A stretch of DNA of 64,000 nucleotides, taken from an uncultured Clostridia bacterium (GTDB lineage: Bacteria; Bacillota; Clostridia; Christensenellales; Aristaeellaceae). Each line of letters opens with the position of its first letter. Within the stretch, counting starts at the first letter, position 1. Positions 14,400 through 23,065 of the stretch are shown here, in pieces. The position numbers and the translations under genes are program-made. Location: positions 22,006 through 86,005 of the forward strand of contig CAKTUU010000006.1 in NCBI GenBank assembly GCA_934621505.1. Reading direction: 5' to 3'. The notes under the pieces were generated by a model that was given only the letters and a program-made list of their open reading frames with translations, was not told the DNA's origin and made no database searches.

Positions 14400-16982
14400 A
14401 TGAAGCAAGCAAAACGTTGGATGCGCCTGCTGGCCGCTTTATGCGTTATGGCATTGGCGCTGCCGCTGCTGCCTGCGGCGCGGGCGGCGGCTTATCCATA
14501 TGATACCATCAGCGTGGAGGACGTAAACCTGCGCAAGCGGGCCAGCACGTCCTCCCTTGTGCTGAAAAAAATCAAGGCGGGCGATACCGTCACCATTTTG
14601 GGAACCACCGGCAGCTATTATAAGGTCAAATTTGAGGGCAAGACCGGCTATGCCCAGAAGGCTTTTATCGACGGTACGGATCCCTCCCCCGACCCCACGG
14701 TGGACCCCTCTCTGACCATGCAGGCGCCGCCTGCCATTACCACCTACCCCTATGATACCACGGTCATCGCCCAGGTAAAGCTGCGCAAAAAGGCCCAGGC
14801 CGACGGCGAGGTGATGACCACTTTGCCCGCGGGCAGCATGGTAACCGTGTACAGCCGCACCGGCACCGGATTCGCCAAGGTAAAGTACAACGGCAAAACC
14901 GGCTATGTGGTGGAAACCCATATCAATCTGGCGGATATTCCCGTGGACGCTTCCGGCAACGCGGCCGCTACCCCCAAGCCTGGCAGTGAAAAATATGCCG
15001 AATTGAAAAACGGCGACCAGGGCGAGGCGGTAACGGCGCTGCAATCCGCCCTGGCGGAGCTGGGCTATCTGGACGAAAAAGAAGTGGACGGCAAATTCGG
15101 CGTTAAAACCGAAACCGCGCTGAAGCTGTTTCAAAAGCGCAACGGCTTTACCCAAAACGGCGTGGCCAGCGGCGAATTGCAGCTGAAAATGTATGAATCC
15201 ACCCCCAAGGATATTAAGGGCTACCGTCAATATGTGAAAACCATCCCGCCTGTGGCCGGCGCCACCATTCGCAAGGGGTCCAAGGGCAGCGCGGTTACCA
15301 GGGTGCAGACCCGTTTGAAGGAACTGGGCTACTATTCCGGCGAGCTGACCGGCGTATGCGACGACGATACGGTGGCCGCCTTTAAGCTGTTTGAGGGCCG
15401 TCATGGGCTGAACGCCGACGGCGAGCTGGACGCTACGGACCAGTCCACCCTGTTTGGCGCAACCGCCATGGACGCCTCCGTGCAAATTACGCCCACGCCC
15501 ACTCCCACGCTGGCCCCGCCCACCAAGACCCTGCGCCGGGGCGACAAGGACGAGGAGGTAAAGTCCCTGCAGCAGCGGCTGAAGGATTTGGGCTATTATA
15601 CCGGCAAAATCACCGGTACCTATAACGAGGGAACGGAGGAAGCCATTAAGGCGTTCCAGAAAAAAAGCGGGCTGGATGTGGACGGCGTTTGCGGCAACGT
15701 GACCCGCGCCGTGCTGTACGGCGTGAACGCCATTTACGCCGTGCCCACCGCCATGCCCCTCAACTCGCCCGCTCCCGCTACCAGCTACGCCCCGATTACC
15801 AAGGAGAATGTGATTATCATCCGCTCCGGCAGCACGGGCGAAATTGTGAAACGGCTGCAAACCCGTTTGCAGGAGCTGGGCTACTATACGTCCCGTCAGG
15901 ATGGCGTGTACCTGACCGACGATATCGAGGCGGTGCGCGCCTTCCAGAAGGCCAACGGCCTGAAGGTGGACGGTAAGGCGGGCTATGAAACCCAAACCGC
16001 CCTGTACAGCGATTCGGCTGTGCGTGGAAACGCGGGCAGCACCACCCCCACCGTTACCTCCCTGCGGTATGGCAGCGAGGGCGCGGATGTGGTGACCCTG
16101 CAAAACCGGCTGATTAAGCTGGGGTATCTGAGAGGCACGGCGGACGGCAAATTTGGCCGGGATACCAAGTCCGCCCTGATTGCCTTCCAAAAGGCCAACG
16201 GCTTAAAGACCGACGGCGTGGCCGGTACCAACACCCTGGCCGCCCTGTCCGGCGACAATGCCAAGAGCAATACAACGACCACCAACCTGCGGGTAGGCGC
16301 TATCAGCGACGCGGTAAAGGATTTGCAAAATCGCCTGATCAGCCTGGGCTATTTGAAGGGCAAGGCGGACGGCAACTTTGGCGTGCAGACCAGCCTGGCG
16401 GTCATCGCTTTCCAGAAGGCCAACGGCCTGAAAGCGGACGGCATCGCGGGGGCGCAGACCCTGGCCAAGCTGAACGCGGCCAACACCAGCGGCACAACGG
16501 ATAATACCACCAACACGACTCCGGCGGCCCCCAGCGTATACGGCATCAACGCCTCCCAGGTGCGGTACGCCAACTGGTATACCGAAATCAAGGCCAAGGC
16601 CCGCAAGTACCCCAACGCGACCGTGTACGACTTTACCACGGGCATCAGCTGGCAGGTGAACATGTTCAGCTTGGGCGCTCACGCGGATTCCGAGCCGCTG
16701 ACTGCCACAGATACGGCCAATATGAACCGTGCCTTTGGCGGTAAGACCACCTGGACCCCCAAGGCGGTATGGGTGGTATTCAGCGACGGCAGCGTGTATA
16801 TGGCCAGCACCCATAACGTGCCTCACTCGCCGCAGCATATCCGCGATAACGATTTTGACGGCCATCTGTGCATCCATTTCCCCCGTACACAGGCTCAGGT
16901 GGAGAAAATCGGTCCCTACGCCACCTCCCATCAAAAGGCCATCGACCTGGGCTGGGCGGCTACCCTGCGCCGGGCGCAATAA
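14400..16982 (+). CDS. Secreted cell-wall protein: two SH3b, six peptidoglycan-binding repeats and a C-terminal His/Cys domain
   Basis: An 860-residue exported protein. A signal peptide (1-29, ending AARA) is followed by two SH3b domains (~35-85 and ~115-170), then six PG_binding_1 repeats, each with G-x-x-G-x-x-V-x-x-L-Q-x-R-L-x-x-L-G-Y and A-x-x-x-F-Q-x-x-x-G-L. The last ~150 residues form a separate domain with AHADSEPLTATD, THNVPHSPQHI and DFDGHLCIHF, then SHQKAI. The conserved His, Asp and Cys residues suggest an enzyme, perhaps an L,D-transpeptidase-like wall hydrolase or cross-linker, but no standard YkuD SHGCIR motif is present. It is transcribed alone from a consensus promoter and ends at a strong terminator. 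Confidence 0.85.
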   Translation: MKQAKRWMRLLAALCVMALALPLLPAARAAAYPYDTISVEDVNLRKRASTSSLVLKKIKAGDTVTILGTTGSYYKVKFEGKTGYAQKAFIDGTDPSPDPTVDPSLTMQAPPAITTYPYDTTVIAQVKLRKKAQADGEVMTTLPAGSMVTVYSRTGTGFAKVKYNGKTGYVVETHINLADIPVDASGNAAATPKPGSEKYAELKNGDQGEAVTALQSALAELGYLDEKEVDGKFGVKTETALKLFQKRNGFTQNGVASGELQLKMYESTPKDIKGYRQYVKTIPPVAGATIRKGSKGSAVTRVQTRLKELGYYSGELTGVCDDDTVAAFKLFEGRHGLNADGELDATDQSTLFGATAMDASVQITPTPTPTLAPPTKTLRRGDKDEEVKSLQQRLKDLGYYTGKITGTYNEGTEEAIKAFQKKSGLDVDGVCGNVTRAVLYGVNAIYAVPTAMPLNSPAPATSYAPITKENVIIIRSGSTGEIVKRLQTRLQELGYYTSRQDGVYLTDDIEAVRAFQKANGLKVDGKAGYETQTALYSDSAVRGNAGSTTPTVTSLRYGSEGADVVTLQNRLIKLGYLRGTADGKFGRDTKSALIAFQKANGLKTDGVAGTNTLAALSGDNAKSNTTTTNLRVGAISDAVKDLQNRLISLGYLKGKADGNFGVQTSLAVIAFQKANGLKADGIAGAQTLAKLNAANTSGTTDNTTNTTPAAPSVYGINASQVRYANWYTEIKAKARKYPNATVYDFTTGISWQVNMFSLGAHADSEPLTATDTANMNRAFGGKTTWTPKAVWVVFSDGSVYMASTHNVPHSPQHIRDNDFDGHLCIHFPRTQAQVEKIGPYATSHQKAIDLGWAATLRRAQ

Positions 16983-16996
16983 AAACAAACGGTCTG

Positions 16997-17043
16997 ACCC
17001 GCCGCGGTATCACGCAAAATGGATGCCGCGGCGGGTTTTCTTT
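16997..17043 (+). terminator. Strong rho-independent terminator
   Basis: ACCCGCCGCGG / CCGCGGCGGGT stem with a 17-base loop, followed by TTTTCTTT, fifteen bases after the stop of the peptidoglycan-binding protein. Confidence 0.85.
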
Positions 17044-17046
17044 ATG

Positions 17047-17086
17047 CCCCAAGGGCTTGTCCTGGCCCTTGGGGGTGTTATATAAT
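17047..17086 (+). promoter_or_regulatory. Promoter overlapping a 10-bp hairpin, -35 in the loop
   Basis: CCCCAAGGGC / GCCCTTGGGG (17047-17056 and 17065-17074) encloses an 8-base loop TTGTCCTG. The loop provides a -35 TTGTCC (17057-17062), 18 bases before TATAAT (17081-17086). Transcription would start near 17093 for the AlkZ/YcaQ-like gene. The perfect dyad over the -35 region could be a repressor site or a back-up terminator for the upstream gene. Confidence 0.55.
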
Positions 17087-17121
17087 AAGGCTGTTTACAA
17101 ATGTTGCGGGAGGTGGGGGCT

Positions 17122-18309
17122 ATGGTTACTCTTTCCAAAGAACAGGCCTGCCGCTTCCTTCTGGCCAAAAACGGCCTGCTGGGAATGAAGCGCTTCGCGG
17201 GCCCCCAGGGCGTGGTGGACTATGTGCGCCAAGCGGGCTGTGTGCAGTTTGACCCCGTTGATATCTGCGGCCGCAGTCATGAACTGGCTTTTTTAACCCG
17301 GGTAAAGGGCTTTACCCGGCAAATGCTTTATGACCTGCTGTATAACCAGCGGGTGCTGATGGACTATTTTGACAAGAACATGTGCATTTTGTGCACTCAG
17401 GACTGGCCCTGCCTGGCCTTTCTGCGGGAGGGCTTCCGGCAGAACACCCGGTCCAGCCAGGCGGTTAACCCCATTGCGAAGCAGGTGATGGAGGCGGTGC
17501 ATCAAAATGGCAGCCTGTCCGCCCAGGAACTGGGGATGAAGGAAAAGGTGGACTGGCCCTGGGGCGCCACCAGCCTGGGCCGCGCCGCCCTGGAAACGCT
17601 GTATTTTCGCGGGGATTTTGTGATTCATCATAAAACAGGCACGGTGAAAAGCTACGCCCTCAGCGTCGATTGCCTGCCGCGGGAATTGCTGGCCGCTCCC
17701 TATCCCTTTCCCAACGAGTGGGAGCGGATGATCTGGCAGGTGCGACGCCGCATCGGCGCGGTGGGCCTGCTGTGGAACGCGCCCAGCGACGCGTGGCTGG
17801 GGGTGAACGGGCTGACGGCCCAGACCCGGCAAATGGCGTTTGACATGCTGCAAAAACGGGGCGTGATTTTTCCCGTCAATGTGCAGGGGATCACCCGGCC
17901 CCTGTATGCCCTGACCCAGGACGCGGCCCTGCTGCAAAACCCGCCCCAGTGCGTGGACCGGCAGGCCCGCCTGCTGCCGCCCCTGGACGCTATGCTGTGG
18001 GACCGCAAGCTGATAGCCGCCCTGTTTGATTTTGCTTACAAATGGGAGGTATACACGCCCATGGAGCAGCGCCGCTACGGCTACTATGTGCTGCCGGTTT
18101 TGTACGGCGACCGCTTCGCGGGCCGTGTGGAGCCCATTGCCGACCGGGGAAACGGCACGCTGGAGGTGCGGCGCTTCTGGCCTGAGGTGGGTTTTGCCGT
18201 AACCAACCGTTTTTTGTGGGATTTGGAGGACGCGCTGACGGGGCTGATGCGCTTTTTGGAGCTGAAGAACCTGAAATGGTGTGCAGACTGGCTTTCGGAA
18301 GGAAATTAG
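17122..18309 (+). CDS. AlkZ/YcaQ-type winged-helix DNA glycosylase-like protein
   Basis: A 395-residue member of the winged-helix HTH_42 family that includes AlkZ and YcaQ, enzymes that excise bulky or cross-linked purines. The Q-Phi-D catalytic motif is seen as VQFDPVD at about residue 40, in the usual context CVQFDPVDICGRSHELAF. The C-terminal part has LPPLDAMLWDRKL and the Y-V-L-P-V-L-Y-G-D-R region typical of the family. ATG 17122 is eight bases after GGGAGG. Substrate not predictable; the YcaQ/AlkX branch is more likely than AlkZ because the motif is Q-F-D. Confidence 0.8.
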   Translation: MVTLSKEQACRFLLAKNGLLGMKRFAGPQGVVDYVRQAGCVQFDPVDICGRSHELAFLTRVKGFTRQMLYDLLYNQRVLMDYFDKNMCILCTQDWPCLAFLREGFRQNTRSSQAVNPIAKQVMEAVHQNGSLSAQELGMKEKVDWPWGATSLGRAALETLYFRGDFVIHHKTGTVKSYALSVDCLPRELLAAPYPFPNEWERMIWQVRRRIGAVGLLWNAPSDAWLGVNGLTAQTRQMAFDMLQKRGVIFPVNVQGITRPLYALTQDAALLQNPPQCVDRQARLLPPLDAMLWDRKLIAALFDFAYKWEVYTPMEQRRYGYYVLPVLYGDRFAGRVEPIADRGNGTLEVRRFWPEVGFAVTNRFLWDLEDALTGLMRFLELKNLKWCADWLSEGN

Positions 18310-18341
18310 GGGTTGGAAGCAGCTACAAATTTCGCCAGCCA

Positions 18342-18370
18342 TTGAATTTTTTCTTGGAACCATGTATAAT
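18342..18370 (+). promoter_or_regulatory. SigA promoter, TTGAAT-17-TATAAT
   Basis: TTGAAT (18342-18347) and TATAAT (18365-18370) with 17-bp spacing, 39 bases before the GTG start of the receiver-like gene. Confidence 0.75.
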
Positions 18371-18409
18371 GAAAGGGCGAACTTGAACCAATCGCATGGA
18401 GGTAGCTGC

Positions 18410-19195
18410 GTGTACAGATTGCTGATTGTAACTGGTGACCAGGGCGTAAAGGAACGGATTGAAGCGATGGAAGGCTGGGAAAAGCTGGGCTTTAAGCCGC
18501 CCCGGATTCGCTCCACGGTTCAGGAAGCGGTGGAATGTATGGAAAAGCATCCCATCGACGCCATTGCCGTGGACGACGACCCCGCCTTTGCTCCGCTGTA
18601 TGATTTTTTAAACGAGAAGCGCCCGGCAATGCTGCTTTTCAGCATTGAACCCACGGCGGAAAAGCAAATGGAAACCGTGCGGGAGGTAAGCAGTCTGCTG
18701 GCCCGTATGAACGCTGACGATTCCAACGACGATTACTATCCGGCGGATAAGCTGGATCAGCAGCGGGAACGCTGGCTGTGCAAGGTAATCGCCGGTGTGG
18801 AAGAGGACCCGGACAAGCTGGCTCAGCGCCTGCGCCTGTACCGCTGCCGGGAAAAGCTGAACGTGCCCTGCGTGCTGGCCCGCCTGGCCATGCCGGATGA
18901 CGATACCTTTTTGTCGGAACGCTGGCATTATGGCAGCGAACGGCTGGAAACCGCCCTGCGCAACTTCTTTGGCCGGGGTCACGATCATATGGTGATGCAT
19001 GTGGCGGTGGTTTCCCCCGAGGAGGTACGGGTGCTGTGCTATCCGGAAAACGAGGCGGAGGGCATCAGCGAAAACATTGCGTTTACCTATATTCAGGAAA
19101 CGGTGGACCAGATTGACAAGTATCTGGGGCTGACCATGCGGCTGCTGGATGTGCGCCGGGTGGACGGCTTGCAGGTATTTGCCGGCCAGAATTGA
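18410..19195 (+). CDS. Receiver-like protein without DNA-binding domain
   Basis: A 261-residue protein. Residues 1-~110 resemble a CheY-type receiver: MYRLLIVTGDQGVKERIEAM, a G-F-x-P-P-x-I-R strand, and IDAIAVDDDP with Asp at the phospho-acceptor position. This is the layout of YesN-type regulators, but the usual C-terminal AraC helix-turn-helix is absent; instead ~150 residues of mixed fold follow (RLRLYRCREKLNVPCVLARL...). GTG 18410 has GGAGGT eight bases upstream and lies after the promoter. It is 30 bases before an SPFH/zinc-ribbon protein and likely co-transcribed. Function unknown. Confidence 0.6.
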   Translation: MYRLLIVTGDQGVKERIEAMEGWEKLGFKPPRIRSTVQEAVECMEKHPIDAIAVDDDPAFAPLYDFLNEKRPAMLLFSIEPTAEKQMETVREVSSLLARMNADDSNDDYYPADKLDQQRERWLCKVIAGVEEDPDKLAQRLRLYRCREKLNVPCVLARLAMPDDDTFLSERWHYGSERLETALRNFFGRGHDHMVMHVAVVSPEEVRVLCYPENEAEGISENIAFTYIQETVDQIDKYLGLTMRLLDVRRVDGLQVFAGQN

Positions 19196-19225
19196 TTTTT
19201 TATGATAACTTAGGAGGCTATGACA

Positions 19226-20281
19226 ATGGGATTTATTAAGAATATCGTAACCAGCCAGCTGATTGACGTCATCGAATGGTCGGACAGCACGTCCAACACC
19301 ATGGTGCATAAGTATGACATGAATGGCAAGGAAATCATGATGGGTGCGCAGCTGACCGTGCGGGAAAGCCAGGTCGCCATTTTCGTTAACGAAGGCCAGC
19401 TGGCGGATGTGTTCCAGCCCGGCCGCTACGAGCTGTCCACCCAGAATATGCCCGTGATGACCGCCCTGAAGGCCTGGAAGTATGGCTTCAACTCTCCCTT
19501 CAAGAGCGACGTTTACTTTATCAACACCAAGCAGTTTATGGACCGCAAATGGGGCACCGCCAATCCTGTGATGATGCGCGACGCCGAGTTTGGCATGATC
19601 CGCATTCGCGCCTTCGGCTCCTATTCCTTTAAGGTGAAGGATCCCACGGCGTTTATGAAGGAGTGCTTCGGCACCGCTTCCCTGTTTACGGTAGAAGGCG
19701 TGGAAGGCCAGATCAAGAGCATCGTGGTCAGCGGCCTCAGCGACGCCATCGCCCAGAGCAAGATTCCCGCTTTGGACCTGGCCGCCAATTATACCGAACT
19801 GGGCGACTATGTGCTGCAAACCCTCAACCCCAAGGTGGAAAAGCTGGGCCTGACCCTGTGCCAGTTTGTGATTGAAAACATCAGCCTGCCCGAGGAAGTG
19901 GAAAAGAGCATTGACAAGCGCACCTCCATGGGCGTGGTGGGCGACTTGAACAAGTACACCCAGTACCAGGCCGCCGAGGCCATGCGGGAAGCCGCCAATA
20001 ACCAGAACGGCGCTGCCGGTATGGGCGTGGGAATGGGCGCCGGTATGGGCATGGGCCAAATGTTTACCCAGGCCTTTGGTATGGGTCAGCAGCCCCAGCA
20101 GCAGGCGGCCCCCGCTGTTCAGACGGTTGCGTGCACCGCTTGCGGCAAGGCCATTGCGGCCGGCAGCAAATTCTGTCCGGAATGCGGCGCACAGCAAAAC
20201 GCCGGCGGCTTCTGCCCCGGCTGCGGCGGCAAGGTGGACGCTGGCGCAAAGTTCTGCCCCAGCTGCGGACAGAAGCTGTAA
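19226..20281 (+). CDS. SPFH-domain protein with double C-terminal zinc ribbon (YdjI-like)
   Basis: A 351-residue protein of the virion-core/SPFH group (like Bacillus YdjI). N-terminal SPFH core (MGFIKNIVTSQLIDVIEW, then ESQVAIFVNEGQLADVFQPGRY), a Gly/Met-rich hinge (~265-290), and two zinc ribbons at the end (CTACGKAI...CPECGAQ and CPGCGGKV...CPSCGQKL). YdjI acts with phage-shock-type membrane protection in Bacillus. ATG 19226 is nine bases after TAGGAGG; ATG 19220 is too close. It follows the receiver-like gene and ends at a terminator. Confidence 0.88.
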   Translation: MGFIKNIVTSQLIDVIEWSDSTSNTMVHKYDMNGKEIMMGAQLTVRESQVAIFVNEGQLADVFQPGRYELSTQNMPVMTALKAWKYGFNSPFKSDVYFINTKQFMDRKWGTANPVMMRDAEFGMIRIRAFGSYSFKVKDPTAFMKECFGTASLFTVEGVEGQIKSIVVSGLSDAIAQSKIPALDLAANYTELGDYVLQTLNPKVEKLGLTLCQFVIENISLPEEVEKSIDKRTSMGVVGDLNKYTQYQAAEAMREAANNQNGAAGMGVGMGAGMGMGQMFTQAFGMGQQPQQQAAPAVQTVACTACGKAIAAGSKFCPECGAQQNAGGFCPGCGGKVDAGAKFCPSCGQKL

Positions 20282-20301
20282 GCATAACGTTTCATCCTTT
20301 C

Positions 20302-20341
20302 GCGCATGCTACCCCCAACGGGGCGGCATGCGTGTTTTTTT
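20302..20341 (+). terminator. Rho-independent terminator after the SPFH gene
   Basis: GCGCATGC-TACCCCC / GGGGCGGCATGCG stem followed by TG and eight T residues. It lies before gpr and rules out gpr starts upstream of about 20341. Confidence 0.8.
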
Positions 20342-20357
20342 GCGCCGCCTGGAAAGG

Positions 20358-21290
20358 ATGGTTGCGGGAATGGGCGGCTTGCGGACAGACCTGGCCATGG
20401 AATGCATCGGCCCGGAGGAAAAACAGATTGACGGGGTTAAAATCATCACCCATCGGGTGGGGGATATTACCCATACCCGAATCTGCATTCAGCAGGAACG
20501 GGCGGCCCGTATGCTGGGCCGCAAACGGGGCGAATACATCACCATGGAGTGTCCGCAGCTGCCCCATTGCGATGCGCACAAGCGGGAAATTCTGGCGCAG
20601 ATGGTGGCGCTGGGCCTGCGCAGGCTGCTTCCCAAGGGCGGCGACGTGCTGGTGGTGGGCCTGGGCAACCGCAACGTAACGGCGGACGCTTTGGGCACCC
20701 GCGTGGTGGAACGCATGTTAGTAACCCGGCACCTGAAGCCCGCCATGAACCGGGAGCTGCGGGGCAAGCTGCGGGGCGTCAGCGCCATAGCGCCGGGCGT
20801 GCTGGGGCTGACCGGCATAGAAACGGCGGAATTGTGTCGCGGGCTGGTGGGACATGTGCGTCCGGCGGCCGTGGTGGCCATTGACGCGCTGGCCGCCTTT
20901 GAAAGCGAACGGATCTGCACCACGGTGCAGATTACCGATACGGGCATCGAGCCGGGCAGCGGTGTGGGCAATCACCGGCTGGGGCTGACGGAGGACACCC
21001 TGGGGGTAAAGGTTGTGGCCATTGGGGTGCCCATGGTGGTGTACGCCTCAACCATTGCCCGGGACGCCATGCAGCGGCTGATGGACGCTTATGACGGGCA
21101 GGAGCACCAGCAGGCCCGGGAAATGCTGCTGAACCAGCTGACGGACGGCTTCCTGAACGATATGGTGGTAACGCCCCGGGAAATTGACGACCTGGTGCTG
21201 AATGTGGCGGATTTGCTCAGCGACGGCCTGAACCGCGCCCTTCAGCCGGCTTTGGACGCGGACACCCTGCATAGTTACTTGCATATTTAG
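20358..21290 (+). CDS. gpr: Germination protease GPR (spore endopeptidase)
   Basis: GPR degrades small acid-soluble spore proteins at germination. It is made as a zymogen late in sporulation and cleaves itself at a site resembling its substrates; LRTDLAMEC near the N-terminus is that processing site. The core shows PKGGDVLVVGLGNRNVTADALGTRVV and IAPGVLGLTGIETAE, as in all GPRs. ATG 20358 or 20370 is the start; both leave a short propeptide, and the upstream terminator excludes the longer frame. The next gene is spoIIP, the same order as in Bacillus. This shows the organism makes endospores or descends from one that did. Confidence 0.93.
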   Translation: MVAGMGGLRTDLAMECIGPEEKQIDGVKIITHRVGDITHTRICIQQERAARMLGRKRGEYITMECPQLPHCDAHKREILAQMVALGLRRLLPKGGDVLVVGLGNRNVTADALGTRVVERMLVTRHLKPAMNRELRGKLRGVSAIAPGVLGLTGIETAELCRGLVGHVRPAAVVAIDALAAFESERICTTVQITDTGIEPGSGVGNHRLGLTEDTLGVKVVAIGVPMVVYASTIARDAMQRLMDAYDGQEHQQAREMLLNQLTDGFLNDMVVTPREIDDLVLNVADLLSDGLNRALQPALDADTLHSYLHI

Positions 21291-21331
21291 CATATCCTTT
21301 CGGGCAGAACGCAAAAGGCGGTGAACCCGAT

Positions 21332-22225
21332 ATGCAGGAATGGAAGCAAGTGATTTGTCTGGCGCTGGCCCTGTTCAGCGGCCTGACGGTGGGACTGACG
21401 CTGAGTAGCAGCGGACAGGCGCGGGAAGAAACGGCAACCCCAGCTTTTGCCGCCTGGCTGGAGGAGGAAGGAGTCATTGTTCCCGAAGAAAACCTGTTTC
21501 AACTGGAAACCCCCGCGCCAACGGCGGCAGAGGATTTCTCCGTGGAAGTGATTCGCACCCAGCGGTCGGCCCAGCGGGTGCTGATTTATCATACCCATAC
21601 CTATGAGGCCTATGCCCAAGATGCCGATCACCCCTACAAGGAAACGGAAAAGTGGCGCACCGCCGACGAGCGGTACAACATGGTGCGGGTGGGGGAAGAA
21701 CTGGCCGCCCTGCTGCGGGGCCTGGGCATGGAGGTGGTGCATGATACCACCGCCTTTGAGCCGCCCAATCTAAGCGACGCTTACACCCGTTCCCTTGCCA
21801 TGCTGGAAGCCCGCGTTGCCGCAGGAGAAAGCTATGATTTGTATATCGATTTGCACCGGGACGCATACGCCGCCTCTCAGACCGGCCCCAATACGGTAGC
21901 CGTGGGCGGGCAGGAGCTGGCCTATTTGATGGTGCTGATTGGCAAGGGCGAGGGACAGACCGGACAGGGCTTTGACCAGAAACCGAACTGGCAGGAGAAT
22001 ATCAAAATGGCTCGGGCCATTACCGATTGCCTGAACGATCAGGTAAAGGGGCTGTGCCGGGACGTGCGGGTGAAAAACGGCCGGTTCAACCAGCACATTT
22101 CCACCGGCTGCGTTTTGATCGAGGCGGGCAATAACCGCAACACCCTGGAGCAGGTGCTGGCCGCCATGCCGTATCTGGCGGACGCTATCGCCCAGAGCCT
22201 TGAAAAGGTTAGTCTTGAAAAATAG
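21332..22225 (+). CDS. spoIIP: Stage II sporulation protein P (cell-wall amidase/endopeptidase)
   Basis: SpoIIP degrades septal peptidoglycan with SpoIID and SpoIIM during engulfment. The 297-residue protein has an N-terminal membrane anchor (6-27), then the amidase domain with IYHTHTYEAY, DLYIDLHRDAY and LIEAGNNRNTLEQ, which carry the metal-binding His/Glu residues. AAAGGCGGTG precedes the ATG. It is 41 bases after gpr. The promoter of murI lies inside its last codons. Confidence 0.93.
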   Translation: MQEWKQVICLALALFSGLTVGLTLSSSGQAREETATPAFAAWLEEEGVIVPEENLFQLETPAPTAAEDFSVEVIRTQRSAQRVLIYHTHTYEAYAQDADHPYKETEKWRTADERYNMVRVGEELAALLRGLGMEVVHDTTAFEPPNLSDAYTRSLAMLEARVAAGESYDLYIDLHRDAYAASQTGPNTVAVGGQELAYLMVLIGKGEGQTGQGFDQKPNWQENIKMARAITDCLNDQVKGLCRDVRVKNGRFNQHISTGCVLIEAGNNRNTLEQVLAAMPYLADAIAQSLEKVSLEK

Positions 22226-22243
22226 GGCGCTACCGGTTATAAT
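22215..22243 (+). promoter_or_regulatory. SigA promoter for murI-wecB, TTGAAA-17-TATAAT
   Basis: TTGAAA (22215-22220) lies in the last codons of spoIIP and TATAAT (22238-22243) in the short gap, with 17-bp spacing. It gives vegetative expression to murI independent of the sporulation genes. Confidence 0.75.
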
Positions 22244-22264
22244 CGTCTGCGGAGGTGAGCGGCG

Positions 22265-23056
22265 TTGGACCATCGCCCTGTGGGCATCATGGACAGCGGC
22301 CTGGGCGGCATTAGCGTGCTGGGCGAAATGCTGCGCGTGCTGCCCAACGAAAACTTTGTGTATTATGGCGATACCAGCCACATCCCATACGGGGATAAGC
22401 CGCCGGAAAAGGTGTTTGCCTATACCCATCAGGCGGTAGACCAGCTGATTGAGCAGGGCTGCAAGGCGGTGGTCATCGCCTGCAACACGGCCACCAGCGT
22501 GGCGGCCGCCCGCCTGCGGCAGGAGCTGACCCTGCCGGTGATCGGCATGGAACCGGCGCTGAAGCCCGCGGCGATGATGCCCGGCCAAGGACGGATTTTG
22601 GTAATGGCCACCCATGTAACGCTGACGCAGCCCAAATTTCAATCCCTGATGCAGCGCTACGGACAGGACGCGATTCCCCTGCCCTGCCCCGGACTGATGG
22701 AATGCGTGGAGGCGGGTCAGATGAGCGGCCCCCGGGTGGACAGGCTGCTGGACACCCTGCTGGCTCCCTATCAGTATACGCCCATCAAGGCTGTGGTGCT
22801 GGGCTGCACCCATTACCCGTTTTTGCGGGGCGCAATCGCGGCCCATCTGCCTCCCGGCACGCCGCTGATTGACGGCAGCCTGGGCACGGCGCGGCAGCTG
22901 AAGCGCCGTTTGCAGGAGGAAAACCTGGCCTCGGACGGCCCGGGGGGACAGGTAACCTTTTTATCCTCCATGGCCGGGCAGCAGCCCATTACCCAGATGC
23001 AGCGCCTGCTGGACTGGTGGCGCCAAAACGATACAGGCCGCGTGGCGGCAGATTGA
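22265..23056 (+). CDS. murI: Glutamate racemase
   Basis: It makes D-glutamate for the peptidoglycan stem peptide. The 263-residue protein shows GIMDSGLGGISV, YYGDTSHIPYGDK, the first catalytic Cys in ACNTAT and the second in LGCTHYPFL. The start is TTG 22265 with GGAGGTGAGC upstream; no ATG fits. wecB follows ten bases later, an apparent cell-envelope precursor operon. Confidence 0.95.
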   Translation: MDHRPVGIMDSGLGGISVLGEMLRVLPNENFVYYGDTSHIPYGDKPPEKVFAYTHQAVDQLIEQGCKAVVIACNTATSVAAARLRQELTLPVIGMEPALKPAAMMPGQGRILVMATHVTLTQPKFQSLMQRYGQDAIPLPCPGLMECVEAGQMSGPRVDRLLDTLLAPYQYTPIKAVVLGCTHYPFLRGAIAAHLPPGTPLIDGSLGTARQLKRRLQEENLASDGPGGQVTFLSSMAGQQPITQMQRLLDWWRQNDTGRVAAD

Positions 23057-23065
23057 GGTATGCAA

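Noticed and set aside
20076..20357. Extended N-terminus of gpr from 20076
   Set aside because: The extra frame runs through the SPFH zinc-ribbon coding sequence and a terminator hairpin; GPR needs only a short propeptide.
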